Origin: Mesorhizobium sp. M2D.F.Ca.ET.226.01.1.1
GTDB taxonomy: Bacteria; Pseudomonadota; Alphaproteobacteria; Rhizobiales; Rhizobiaceae
DNA: 64,000 bases
Direction of reading: 5' to 3'
NCBI RefSeq assembly: GCF_004022705.2
Contig: NZ_RZOY02000001.1
Location: 502,956 to 566,955 of the forward strand
Shown here: positions 28,074 through 36,500 of the stretch, piece after piece
Position numbering within the stretch: position 1 is the first letter of the stretch
Layout: every line of letters begins with the position of its first letter
Translations under genes and position numbers: made by a program
The notes under the pieces: model-generated
Databases searched by the model: none
Seen by the model: the letters and a program-made list of their open reading frames with translations, nothing else
What the model was told of the DNA's origin: nothing

Positions 28074-30515
28074 ATGACCGAAATCTGGCACTCACTCCTC
28101 GCCAATCTTGCCCTGGTCTCCATCCTGGTCGTCGCCTGGGACCTTGTGGCGGATTTTACCGGACGCCTCCCGCGGCTGATACAGTCGCTGCTTCTCGGTG
28201 TGGTGATGTGCGCGGGTTCGGTCATTTCCATGGCCACTGCGCTCAACGTCTCCGGCTTCGTCGTCGACCTGCGCGCCGCCTTCATCGCCGCCGCCGCGTT
28301 CTTTGGCGGATGGCCGGCAATGTTCGTAGCCACCATCGGCTCCGTCGCCTATCGCATCTATCTGGGCGGGCAGGGCGCTAACATCGGTGTCATGGGCATC
28401 CTGATCACCGCCATCGTCGGCATGGCCTGGTACCACATCGTCGCGGTCCGCTCGCGCACCATGTTCGACATACTCGGCCTCGGCGTGTCGGTGGCGCTCG
28501 CCGGGCTGATCACGCTTCTGGTCATCCCCCAGCAGTTCCTTACCGGTCTCGTTCAGCAGAGCACGTGGCCGTCCCTCGTCTTCCGCTTCATCAGCACCTT
28601 CATCATCAGCGTGCTGCTCGACCGGCAGCAGCGGCGGCGCGATCTCGCAATGTCCAACATGATCTACCGGGCCATGGTCCGCGAACTGCCGGATTGCCTC
28701 AACGTCAAGGATGCCGAGGGCCGCTTCGTCGTTGCAAACCCGGCCACCGCCGAAATGGTGGGCGCTGCATCGGTCGAGGACCTGATCGGCAAGACCGACT
28801 TCGATTTTTATCCGAAGGAGGTGGCGGAGCGCTTCAGGCAGGATGAGGCCGGCGCGCTGGAGGCCGGACAGACGTCGCGCATCGATCAGCCGGCGCAGTT
28901 CCCGGACGGCAGGCAAGGCTGGCTCTACACGTTGAAGGCGCCGTTCCGCGACGAGGCCGGCAAGACAGTCGGCGTCATCACCTACAATCGCGACATCACC
29001 GAGCAGAAGCGCAACGCGCAACTCAAGAACGACTTCATCTCCACGGTCAGCCACGAACTGCGCACGCCGCTGACCTCCATCCGTGGCTCGCTCGGCCTCA
29101 TTGCGGCCGGCGTCGCCGGCGAATTGTCGCCTAAGGCCGCCAACCTCGTCAACATCGCCCACAGCAACAGCGAAAGGCTGGTTCTCCTTATCAACGATAT
29201 TCTCGACATGGAGAAGATCGAATCGGGCGTGATCACCTTCAAGATCAAGCAGATGGCTGTCCGTTCGGTGCTGGAGCAGGCCATTGCCGCAAGTTCCAAT
29301 TACATGGCCGAGAACAAGATCCGCATGGTGCTGGTCGATGATGCTCCGCGCGCCGAGGCCAATATCGACCCGGACCGCATGCATCAGGTGATGGCGAATC
29401 TGCTGTCGAATGCAATCAAGTTCTCCGATCCGGGCGGCACCGTGATGGTGAAGCTCCAGCGTCGCGACCACGACATGCTGCGCATCTCGGTGATCGATCA
29501 GGGCGCCGGCATTCCGGAAGCGTTCCGCGGCCGCATATTCGGAAAGTTCGAGCAGGCGGATTCGTCCAGCACCCGCAAAAAGGGCGGCACCGGTCTGGGC
29601 TTGAGTATCGTCAAGGCCATCGTCGAAAAGCTGGGCGGCGCCGTTTCCTTCGAAACCGAGGAAGGCAAGGGGACTTCTTTCCACGTGGACCTTGCTGAAG
29701 CGCAAAGGCAAGCCGAGAAGCCGGTTCTTGTCGAGCGCCGGGCGCGCAAGCGCGATGGCCGCCTGCGTGTCCTTATTTGCGAGGATGAGGCCGATATCGC
29801 TGTGGTGATCGCGGCACTTCTCGACGCGGACGGTTTTTCCAGCGACGTCGCCCCCGATATCGACACCGCCAAGGCGCTTCTGAGCTCTCGCGACTATGTG
29901 GCGCTGACGCTGGATATCAAGCTCGCCGGCGAATCCGGGATCAAGCTCTTCCATGACATCAGGGCATCACAGGCGAATTCCGATATTGCGGTCATCGTCA
30001 TCTCCGCCGTCGCCGACGAGGCCAGGCGTTCGCTGAACGGCACCGCCGTCGGCATCGTCGACTGGCTGGAGAAGCCGGTGGATTCGCAGCGGCTTCACGC
30101 CGCGCTCACCAAGATCGTCGCCGGCAAGGTCGAGCCGACGCCGAGGATCCTGCACGTCGAGGACGACGAGGGTGTGCTGGCCGTGATGTCGGCGGGGCTG
30201 GGTCCGGGCGTATCGATCACCTCGGCGAAAACGCTGCAGGACGCCCGGCGGGCGGTCGCGAGGCGTCGCTTCGATCTGGTCATCCTGGACATCGCGCTTC
30301 CCGACGGATCGGGGCTGGATCTGCTCATCGACCTGCCGCAGGAGACAGGAGTGATCGTGTTCTCGGCGGCGGAGCTGGACGAGAAGCTCGGCGACCGGGT
30401 GCAGGCGATGATGACCAAGACCAGGGCATCGGAGATCGATGTCGCAAGGATGGTCAGAAGGATGCTGGCTTCGTCCCGCGGCGGCGCGGGAGCGGCCACG
30501 CAAGCAGGGGAGTGA
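28074..30515 (+). CDS. Membrane hybrid histidine kinase with two receiver domains
   Basis: 813-aa sensor. Residues about 1-190 form five or six membrane segments resembling the LytS-type 5TM domain. A PAS domain follows (residues about 200-320, ending YNRDITEQKRNA). The HisKA phosphoacceptor block is FISTVSHELRTPLTSIRGSLG. The HATPase N-box is MANLLSNAIKFSDPGG, with DQGAGI and GGTGLGLSIVKAI. Two C-terminal receivers follow: LRVLICEDEAD with Asp in LTLDIKLAGESG and Lys in LEKPVD; and ILHVEDDEG with Asp in VILDIALPDGSG. GGAGCAGGA precedes the ATG. The next gene is another receiver whose start overlaps this stop. Probably signals through the Hpt protein at 35784-36092. Confidence 0.92.
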   Translation: MTEIWHSLLANLALVSILVVAWDLVADFTGRLPRLIQSLLLGVVMCAGSVISMATALNVSGFVVDLRAAFIAAAAFFGGWPAMFVATIGSVAYRIYLGGQGANIGVMGILITAIVGMAWYHIVAVRSRTMFDILGLGVSVALAGLITLLVIPQQFLTGLVQQSTWPSLVFRFISTFIISVLLDRQQRRRDLAMSNMIYRAMVRELPDCLNVKDAEGRFVVANPATAEMVGAASVEDLIGKTDFDFYPKEVAERFRQDEAGALEAGQTSRIDQPAQFPDGRQGWLYTLKAPFRDEAGKTVGVITYNRDITEQKRNAQLKNDFISTVSHELRTPLTSIRGSLGLIAAGVAGELSPKAANLVNIAHSNSERLVLLINDILDMEKIESGVITFKIKQMAVRSVLEQAIAASSNYMAENKIRMVLVDDAPRAEANIDPDRMHQVMANLLSNAIKFSDPGGTVMVKLQRRDHDMLRISVIDQGAGIPEAFRGRIFGKFEQADSSSTRKKGGTGLGLSIVKAIVEKLGGAVSFETEEGKGTSFHVDLAEAQRQAEKPVLVERRARKRDGRLRVLICEDEADIAVVIAALLDADGFSSDVAPDIDTAKALLSSRDYVALTLDIKLAGESGIKLFHDIRASQANSDIAVIVISAVADEARRSLNGTAVGIVDWLEKPVDSQRLHAALTKIVAGKVEPTPRILHVEDDEGVLAVMSAGLGPGVSITSAKTLQDARRAVARRRFDLVILDIALPDGSGLDLLIDLPQETGVIVFSAAELDEKLGDRVQAMMTKTRASEIDVARMVRRMLASSRGGAGAATQAGE

Positions 30516-30895
30516 TGTTGATGCCGGCGAGGATCCTCTATGTGGATGACGAGGACGACATCCGCGAAATCGCCCAGATGTCGCTGGAGCTCGACCCGGA
30601 ATTCGAGGTGCGGTCCAGCGCTTCGGGCATCGAGGCGCTGACCGATGCCGCCGATTGGCGGCCTGATCTCATCCTGCTCGATGTGATGATGCCGGATATG
30701 GATGGGCCGGAAACGTTGAAGCGCCTGGCCGATTCGCCGCTCACGGCATCGATACCGGTCGTGTTCATCACGGCGCGCACCCAGACGCATGAGGTAGAGC
30801 GCTACCTCGCCATGGGAGCCGTCGGCGTCATCGCGAAGCCCTTCGACCCGTTGGCGCTTGCCGGCGAAGTCAGGAAGCTGCTGTTGGCGGCCTGA
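30515..30895 (+). CDS. Stand-alone response regulator receiver (first)
   Basis: 126-aa CheY-like receiver without output domain. Acidic pair DDEDD near residues 10-14, phosphoacceptor Asp in LILLDVMMPDMDGPE, Thr in VVFITARTQ, Lys in VIAKPFDPL: all key residues are present. Start ATG 30515 overlaps the kinase TGA by one base; in-frame GTG 30512 and ATG 30521 are alternatives. It probably exchanges phosphate with the kinase next door or the Hpt protein. Confidence 0.88.
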   Translation: MLMPARILYVDDEDDIREIAQMSLELDPEFEVRSSASGIEALTDAADWRPDLILLDVMMPDMDGPETLKRLADSPLTASIPVVFITARTQTHEVERYLAMGAVGVIAKPFDPLALAGEVRKLLLAA

Positions 30896-31070
30896 CGCGC
30901 CGTAGCGTTGGTGGGAAGCCTGCCGGCAAGGTGAATATGGCGTTTACGCCTCCTATACCACGCCCCGATATTCATCTACTGATTGTACCGTAATGCGGCT
31001 GCCGCGAATCGCTTTTATCTGTACTTGCGCGGCATTGGCCGGCGCGCATGTTCGCGCGGGTCTTGTCTGA

Positions 31071-31099
31071 ATGAACCGCTTTGGCGGATGTCGGTTCAT
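31071..31099. promoter_or_regulatory. Inverted repeat upstream of second receiver gene
   Basis: ATGAACCG at 31071-31078 and CGGTTCAT at 31092-31099 form a perfect 8-base inverted repeat with a 13-base spacer, about 48 bases before the next gene's start. Its position in the only sizeable gap of the cluster (30896-31146) suggests an operator. No clear promoter boxes could be assigned. Confidence 0.4.
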
Positions 31100-31146
31100 A
31101 GGTTGATTTCTCCGGGGGGCAACGAGGCATAACCGGAGCAGGATTG

Positions 31147-31536
31147 GTGGACGGAGCGAAGGCAAGAGTTCTGATCTGCGATGACGATCCCTTGTTGCTC
31201 GAGCTGATGGAATTCAGGCTGAGGGCGAAAGGGTATGAGGTCGACAAGGCCATGGACGGGGCCGAGGCGCTCTCGAAGGCACAGGATCGGCCCGACATCA
31301 TCGTGCTCGACGCGATGATGCCCAAGGTGGACGGCATCGAGGTGCTGGCTCGCGTCAAGGGCGACCCGGCGCTCTCGGAAACCCCCGTCGTCATGCTGAC
31401 TGCGCGCAAGGCCGAGAAGGATATCGTCTCGGCCCTGGAAAAGGGGGCCGACGACTATCTGGTCAAGCCGTTCATCCCCGAGGAGCTTTTGGCCCGCCTC
31501 GCGCGTCTGATTGCCCGCAAGAGTGGGAAGCGCTGA
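31147..31536 (+). CDS. Stand-alone response regulator receiver (second)
   Basis: 129-aa CheY-like receiver with all signature residues: DDDP near the N-terminus, phosphoacceptor Asp in IIVLDAMMPKVDGIE, Thr in VVMLTARKAEKD, and Lys in YLVKPFIPEELL. I choose GTG 31147, eight bases after GGAG at 31135-31138; a TTG at 31144 is the alternative. The stop TGA shares a base with the ATG of the outer-membrane barrel gene (TGATG), so it is translated as part of the biosynthetic run. No DNA-binding domain, so output must be by protein contact. Confidence 0.88.
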   Translation: MDGAKARVLICDDDPLLLELMEFRLRAKGYEVDKAMDGAEALSKAQDRPDIIVLDAMMPKVDGIEVLARVKGDPALSETPVVMLTARKAEKDIVSALEKGADDYLVKPFIPEELLARLARLIARKSGKR

Positions 31537-33311
31537 TGCGGCGCGGCCAGCGCGCAGCCCTTGCCGCATGCATGTTCCTCGCGATCGCCGCAGCCCCAGC
31601 TGCTGCGTTGGCGCAGACCGTTGACGAGCTCTACGCATCCGCCGTCAAGGCCAGGCAAGCCCAGCGCTTCGACGAGGCGGCCGACCTTCTCAAGCGCGCG
31701 CTGGCGCTCAAGCCCGACAATGCCGACGCCCTGGTTCAGCTTGGCTTTGCCGAGCTCGGCCGCAACGATCTGACGGCAGCGCGCGATGCCTTTTCCAGGG
31801 CGCTTGCGATTGCCCCGACCTATCGCGATGCCAGTTTCGGCATGGCCGAGGTCGAGTTCCGCTCCGGCAATCTGGACGCGGCACTCCCGCTCGCCGAAAC
31901 GATTGCGCAAGCCGATCCCGGCAATACCGACGCCGCATCGCTTGTCAGGAACATCCGCAAGGCTAAGCAGGCCAACGGCGTCAAAGCCAAACAGGCCGCC
32001 AGCAGCAAGGCGACGCAGTCTGGTTCGGCTCGTGCGCCGGTGAAGAAGCTGCAACGCCGGCCCGATCCCGTCGCTGGCCTGTTGGAGCAGGGCAGGCGCC
32101 TGCGCATCGCGGGGAACCTGCCTGAAGCCGAGACCGTCTATCGCCGCGCCCTGCAGCTTTCGCCAAAAGATACCGACATCCTGGTCGCGCTCGGCCTTGT
32201 CGTGGGCTCCAGCCAGCGCTTCGATGAGGCCGGGCAGTTGTTCGACCGGGCGCTTGCCATAAAGCCTGGGCTGCTCGATGCGCGGCTCGGCAAGGTCCGG
32301 CTGGCGGTCTGGCAGGGCGACGCGCCGCGCGCCCGTTTGGCTGTCGACGACGTGCTGGTGACGGCGCCGGACAATGCCGAAGCGCTCGACCTCGACGGAC
32401 GGATCGCGCTTCTCGAAGGCGATCAGACGCGGGCCGGGCAATCATTCCAGCGCGTGCTTGCGTCCGATCCGCGCAATGCCGAGGCGCTGGTGGGAATCGG
32501 CGATGTGCGCCGCGCTCAGGGCGACGACGAGGCCGCGCGGCAGGCTTACAACCAGGCGCTTGCCATCGAACCCGGCTCTCCCGACATCGAGCAGAGGTTG
32601 GCCGTGCCGCCGCCGCGCAAATGGCGGCTCGACCTCGGTACCGAGGTGAGCGATCTCACCAACGGGCTCGGCGACTGGACCGACAGTTCGGCCGGCCTTG
32701 CCTATCGGCTGTCGCCCGACACGACCGTTTCGGGGCGCACGCGGGTGGCGACCCGCTTCGGCCACACCGACGTTCAGATCGAGGGCCGGGTCGATCAAGC
32801 CTTCACGCCGGCCTTTTCGGCTTACGCCCTGGCAGCGGTGACGCCTGATGCCGACTTCCTGGCGCGCTATTCGATCGGCGCCGGCGCTGCCTGGCAGGTG
32901 GTGGCGCCGTCACGGGAGTTCGGCCCGCTCTCGCTCAACATCGATGCTCGCTACGACAATTTCGCGGATGCCGGCATCACCAGCATCTCGCCCTGGATAC
33001 AGGGCTATGTATTCGATGGCCGCCTGGGGCTTTCCGCCCGCTGGGTGCATGCCCAGGACAATAGCGGCACGCGCGCGGATGGCTACGTGCTGCGCGCCGA
33101 CCTCGCGGTCACGCCGCACTTCACCGTGTTCGGCGGCTATGCCGACGCCCCCGAGATCGATGACGGCGCGCTGGTGCCGACGCGCACCGTCTTTGGCGGT
33201 GTTTCCTGGGACGTCAGCGATCCGCTGACCTTGCGCGCCAGCATCGCGCATGAGCAACGCCCCACATTCGACCGAAGCATATTCGGGCTCGGCCTGACGG
33301 CACGGTTCTGA
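31536..33311 (+). CDS. TPR protein with C-terminal outer-membrane barrel (YaiO-like)
   Basis: 591 aa. Signal peptide at residues 1-27 (ends ALAQ). TPR repeats cover about 28-350 (for example FDEAADLLKRALALKPDNAD and FDEAGQLFDRALAIKPG), split by a Lys/Ala-rich linker at about 145-180. From about 360 to the end there are alternating beta strands ending in Phe (IFGLGLTARF), as in YaiO-type outer-membrane barrels. TPR plus barrel is the plan of polysaccharide exporters such as PgaA and of E. coli YaiO, which lies beside a GT2 gene (yaiP). Coupled to the receiver gene upstream and two bases before the HEAT gene. Proposed role: polysaccharide exit channel. Confidence 0.85.
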   Translation: MRRGQRAALAACMFLAIAAAPAAALAQTVDELYASAVKARQAQRFDEAADLLKRALALKPDNADALVQLGFAELGRNDLTAARDAFSRALAIAPTYRDASFGMAEVEFRSGNLDAALPLAETIAQADPGNTDAASLVRNIRKAKQANGVKAKQAASSKATQSGSARAPVKKLQRRPDPVAGLLEQGRRLRIAGNLPEAETVYRRALQLSPKDTDILVALGLVVGSSQRFDEAGQLFDRALAIKPGLLDARLGKVRLAVWQGDAPRARLAVDDVLVTAPDNAEALDLDGRIALLEGDQTRAGQSFQRVLASDPRNAEALVGIGDVRRAQGDDEAARQAYNQALAIEPGSPDIEQRLAVPPPRKWRLDLGTEVSDLTNGLGDWTDSSAGLAYRLSPDTTVSGRTRVATRFGHTDVQIEGRVDQAFTPAFSAYALAAVTPDADFLARYSIGAGAAWQVVAPSREFGPLSLNIDARYDNFADAGITSISPWIQGYVFDGRLGLSARWVHAQDNSGTRADGYVLRADLAVTPHFTVFGGYADAPEIDDGALVPTRTVFGGVSWDVSDPLTLRASIAHEQRPTFDRSIFGLGLTARF

Positions 33312-33313
33312 CC

Positions 33314-34351
33314 ATGTGGATGATCTGGAATCTCTCCATACTGCTCAGTGCTCTCTCCCTGCTGATCATGCTGTTCCTTATAGCCCGGCGGGTTTTGCAG
33401 GAGCGCCGCGACAAGGTGGAGGCCGACCAGCGGCGTCAGCTTCTGACCGCGCTGATCGCCTTCACGGAAAACCGTGACCGGGAAGCCTTGAAGGCGGTGA
33501 TGCTTGGTGTGCCGGCGAGCGTCGCGATCAATGCCGGCTTCGAGTTCGTTTCGCTGCTGCGCGGCGAGGAGCGTAACGAGGTGCTTGTCGCCTTCCATGA
33601 ATGCGGCTTGCCGGCTCTCGTCGGCAGGCTGCTGGAACGGGGCAATGTGGCCGAACGCATCCATGCGGCCGAGATGCTGGCAGCGCTTGGTTCGGAGGAT
33701 GCAACGGCAAGCCTGCTTTCAGCGCTTGACCACGATCACTCGCGCGATGTCAGGATCGCAGCGGCAATCGCGCTCTGCGATCTCGGCAGCTTGCCGCTGC
33801 TCGGCACCGCGCTGGACAAGATCGGCGTGGCGGGGCAACGCTCGCGGCGCCTGATCGATTTGTTCAGGCGCTTTCCGCGGTCGCGCTTCAACGAGCTTGC
33901 GGTCCATGCATCGCGTGCGGACGCCGTGCCCTTCGTCAGAGCGGCCGCGATCGACGCGCTGGCGCGCACTGGCGGCTTCGGCTTTGCCGATTTCTTCGCC
34001 GGCCTGGCTCGCAACGATTCGCCGGAGGTTGCCGCCGCGGCACTGCGTGCGCTCGGCCTCACGGGGCACGGCGCGGCACCGGCCATCCTCGCTGTCGCGA
34101 TGACGAACGCCGACTGGGATGTGCGCACCGCTGCCGCCGATGCCGCGGGTCGCCTCGGCCTGTCCGAGCTCGCCGCACCTCTGTCCCTGCTGATGGACGA
34201 TGAGTTCTGGACCGTGCGCTATGCCGCCGCCAACGCGCTTCGCGCGCTGGGCCAGCCGGGCGAGCGGCTGCTGCGTGAGATGGCTGGTAGCGAGGTTTCG
34301 CGCAGCCAGCGGACTGCCTCGCTTGTTCTTGCCGAGGGGCCAGCCGCATGA
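33314..34351 (+). CDS. Membrane-anchored HEAT-repeat protein
   Basis: 345 aa. One N-terminal membrane segment (ILLSALSLLIMLFLIARRV, about residues 8-26) is followed by a basic/acidic linker (LQERRDKVEADQRRQ). Repeated 30-residue HEAT units with the pattern VRIAAAIALCDLG, VRAAAIDALAR, VRTAAADAAGRLG and VRYAAANALRALG cover about 110-330. The repeat domain is probably cytoplasmic given the positive residues just after the membrane segment. No enzyme motif. Its stop overlaps the glycosyltransferase start (ATGA), so it is likely a scaffold or regulator of the synthase. A receiver-binding role is speculation. Confidence 0.85.
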   Translation: MWMIWNLSILLSALSLLIMLFLIARRVLQERRDKVEADQRRQLLTALIAFTENRDREALKAVMLGVPASVAINAGFEFVSLLRGEERNEVLVAFHECGLPALVGRLLERGNVAERIHAAEMLAALGSEDATASLLSALDHDHSRDVRIAAAIALCDLGSLPLLGTALDKIGVAGQRSRRLIDLFRRFPRSRFNELAVHASRADAVPFVRAAAIDALARTGGFGFADFFAGLARNDSPEVAAAALRALGLTGHGAAPAILAVAMTNADWDVRTAAADAAGRLGLSELAAPLSLLMDDEFWTVRYAAANALRALGQPGERLLREMAGSEVSRSQRTASLVLAEGPAA

Positions 34352-35775
34352 TCGCCGATTGGAGCCACGAGATCGTCCTCGCCGCCACCATCCTGTCCTG
34401 GTTCATCATCGGGGCGGGGCTGGCGCAGACGACGATCTATCTGCTGCAGCTGGTCTTCGCTGGCTATGCGCTTTCCAAGCGCCCGCCGGTCGCGCGCTCG
34501 GCGCTGCTGTGGCATCGCTATGGCGACGTCGCGCCGCCGATCGCGCTCTTGGTTCCAGCCTATAACGAGGCATTGAATGTGGTCGAGAGCGTGCATTCGA
34601 TGCTGGCGCTCGAATATCCGAACTTCGAGGTGGTCGTCATCAATGACGGTTCGAAGGACGATACCCTGCAACGGCTCATCGAGGCTTTCAGGCTGACGAA
34701 GTTCCACCGGCCCTATGAGGAGGCGCTGGTGCATATGCCGATCCGCGGCCTCTATTCATCGCCGATGACCGAACGGCTGTTCGTGGTCGACAAGGAAAAT
34801 GGCGGCAAGGCCGATGCCCAGAACGCCGGCATCAATGTCTGCCGCGCGCCGCTCTTCTGCGTCATCGACGGCGACTCGATCCTCGAGCCCGATGCGCTGA
34901 TGCGCGCCGCCCAGCCCTTCATTGACGACCCCGAGCGCACCATCGCCGTCGGTGGCACGATCCGCATCGCCAACGGCTCGAAGATCGAAGCGGGCAGGGT
35001 GCGCGAGATCCATCTGCCGCGCCGGCTGCTGCCGCTGTTCCAGGTGGTCGAATATCTCAGGGCCTTCCTCATGGCCCGGCTTGCCTGGAGCAGCATCAAC
35101 ACGCTGATGCTGGTGTCCGGCGCCTTCGGCATGTTCCGCCGCGCGGAAGTGGTGGCCGTAGGCGGTTTCACCAAGGGTTCGATGGGCGAGGACCTCGACC
35201 TCGTCATCAAGCTGCACCGCCACATGCGCGATACCAGGCGCAAATACCGCATCCAGTTCATTCCCGAACCGGTGTGCTGGACCGAGGCGCCGGAAACGCT
35301 GAGCGTGCTTGCAAGGCAGCGCTCGCGCTGGCAGCGCGGCGCGCTCGAGTGTTTCTTCCGCTATCGTTCCATGCTGTTCAACCCGCGCTATGGCCGCGTC
35401 GGCTTCCTCGGCTTCGGCCACATCCTGATCGTCGACGTGCTTGGGCCGGTGGCGGAGGTGCTGGGTTATATCCTGATCCCAGCCTTCTGGCTGCTCGGCA
35501 TCCTGTCGGCCGAATATCTCCTGGCCTTCACCTCGCTGATCTTCACCTATGGCGTCTGCGTCAGCGTCTGCTCGCTGATTCTGGAAGAGGCCGAGCTGCA
35601 GCGTTTTCCTCGCGCCAGGGATCTGGCCGTGCTGACGGCGGCGGCCGTTGTCGAGAATTTCGGCTACCGCCAGCTCAACAATTTCTGGCGCGTCAAAGGC
35701 TGGTGGCAATTCCTGCGCGGCAACCAGGGCTGGGGCGAGATGACGAGGACCGGCCTCGGCGGCGCCAAGAAGTGA
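34348..35775 (+). CDS. Processive-type family 2 glycosyltransferase
   Basis: 475-aa inner-membrane GT2. N-terminal membrane segments lie at about residues 10-40. The catalytic domain shows LLVPAYNEALNVVESVHSM, VVINDGSKDD, the DxD-type CVIDGDSIL, the base region GSMGEDLDLVIKLHR and the QRSRWQRGALE motif (QxxRW) of processive synthases. C-terminal membrane segments span about residues 355-430. Organisation resembles PgaC, HasA and YaiP. Probably makes a beta-linked polymer and threads it through the membrane. The sugar is unknown. Last gene of the coupled run. Confidence 0.9.
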   Translation: MIADWSHEIVLAATILSWFIIGAGLAQTTIYLLQLVFAGYALSKRPPVARSALLWHRYGDVAPPIALLVPAYNEALNVVESVHSMLALEYPNFEVVVINDGSKDDTLQRLIEAFRLTKFHRPYEEALVHMPIRGLYSSPMTERLFVVDKENGGKADAQNAGINVCRAPLFCVIDGDSILEPDALMRAAQPFIDDPERTIAVGGTIRIANGSKIEAGRVREIHLPRRLLPLFQVVEYLRAFLMARLAWSSINTLMLVSGAFGMFRRAEVVAVGGFTKGSMGEDLDLVIKLHRHMRDTRRKYRIQFIPEPVCWTEAPETLSVLARQRSRWQRGALECFFRYRSMLFNPRYGRVGFLGFGHILIVDVLGPVAEVLGYILIPAFWLLGILSAEYLLAFTSLIFTYGVCVSVCSLILEEAELQRFPRARDLAVLTAAAVVENFGYRQLNNFWRVKGWWQFLRGNQGWGEMTRTGLGGAKK

Positions 35776-35783
35776 GCCCCGCG

Positions 35784-36092
35784 TCACGTCAGCGTGCGCT
35801 CGATCTCCGTGATAAGCGCATCGAGCGCCGCGCGGACTGTTCCTCCATCCGCCTGCTCGACCAGCAGCGTCTCCAGCGCCGACGCCCGCGCGCTGATATC
35901 CCCAAATCCGAACGTTCCAGCTGCACCGGCGAGAGAGTGGGCGATCCGAATCAACGGCTCGCTGGAACTGCCGGCCAGGGAATCCCGACCGCCAGCGATG
36001 GTCTTCAGCTGTGCGAGCTGATCGGCGCACCGGGCGAGGAAGCGTAGGCGCAGCGGGGCGAAGGGATCGTTTGAAATGAGGCCACACTCCAT
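35784..36092 (-). CDS. Hpt (histidine phosphotransfer) domain protein
   Basis: 102-aa stand-alone Hpt protein. The phosphorylatable His lies in LIRIAHSLAGAAGTFGF (about residues 47-63), the standard HxLKG/AGAA pattern. The rest is helical with ALETLL following. It points toward the glycosyltransferase gene and is only nine bases from its stop. A hybrid kinase with receivers at one end of the cluster and an Hpt at the other make a complete phosphorelay. The ribosome-binding site is weak. Some such proteins serve distant kinases, so pairing is inferred. Confidence 0.83.
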   Translation of the reverse strand: MECGLISNDPFAPLRLRFLARCADQLAQLKTIAGGRDSLAGSSSEPLIRIAHSLAGAAGTFGFGDISARASALETLLVEQADGGTVRAALDALITEIERTLT

Positions 36093-36204
36093 TTCCGGAT
36101 ATGTGTGAGCCAGTCGCGCCGAGCGGTCCAGATGTTCTTTGATTTTTCTGTGGGGGCGTCTTCAGGGTAGCGAAAATGCCAAGTCGCTAACCCTTTGTTT
36201 TTTC

Positions 36205-36281
36205 TGGTCGGAGTGGCAGGATTTGAACCTGCGACCCCCTCGTCCCGAACGAGGTGCGCTACCAGACTGCGCTACACTCCG
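36205..36281 (-). tRNA. tRNA-Pro (anticodon CGG)
   Basis: 77-base cloverleaf read from the minus strand. The acceptor stem CGGAGTG pairs with CACTCCG. D-arm GTAGCGCAGTCTGGTAGCGC. Anticodon stem CCTCG/CGAGG with loop TTCGGGA, giving anticodon CGG. T-arm GCAGGTTCAAATCCTGC. Discriminator A and an encoded CCA at 36207-36205. Intact; no integrase or repeated 3' end is seen nearby. Confidence 0.95.
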
Positions 36282-36500
36282 CGACCAGACCGCGGGCTTA
36301 TAGCCGCCACTTTCCGATACTGCAAGCGGCAATGGTTGCACTTCTGTCGCATTTGTTCGCTTTTGCGAGAAGGCCTCTCAGTTCGCCGCGAAAATGCCGC
36401 CCTTGGTCCAACGGCTTTGCTCGGATCGGTTTCCGAATCGGGTAAATACCACCTGGAGGCGGGTGTGCTATTGATCGACCAACTCCAGAGCGAGACCTGA

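Noticed and set aside
28092..29954. 620-codon open frame antisense to the hybrid kinase
   Set aside because: GC-rich codon mirror of the real gene; composition rich in Arg/His/Asp without domain or ribosome-binding site.
36197..36203. T-run beside the tRNA as a terminator
   Set aside because: On the tRNA strand it is an A-run and no stem precedes it; orientation is wrong for the tRNA, and no rightward stem is present.
36205..36281. tRNA-Pro as an integration site of a genomic island
   Set aside because: No integrase, no duplicated tRNA 3' end in the window, and flanking genes look like core genes with the usual composition.
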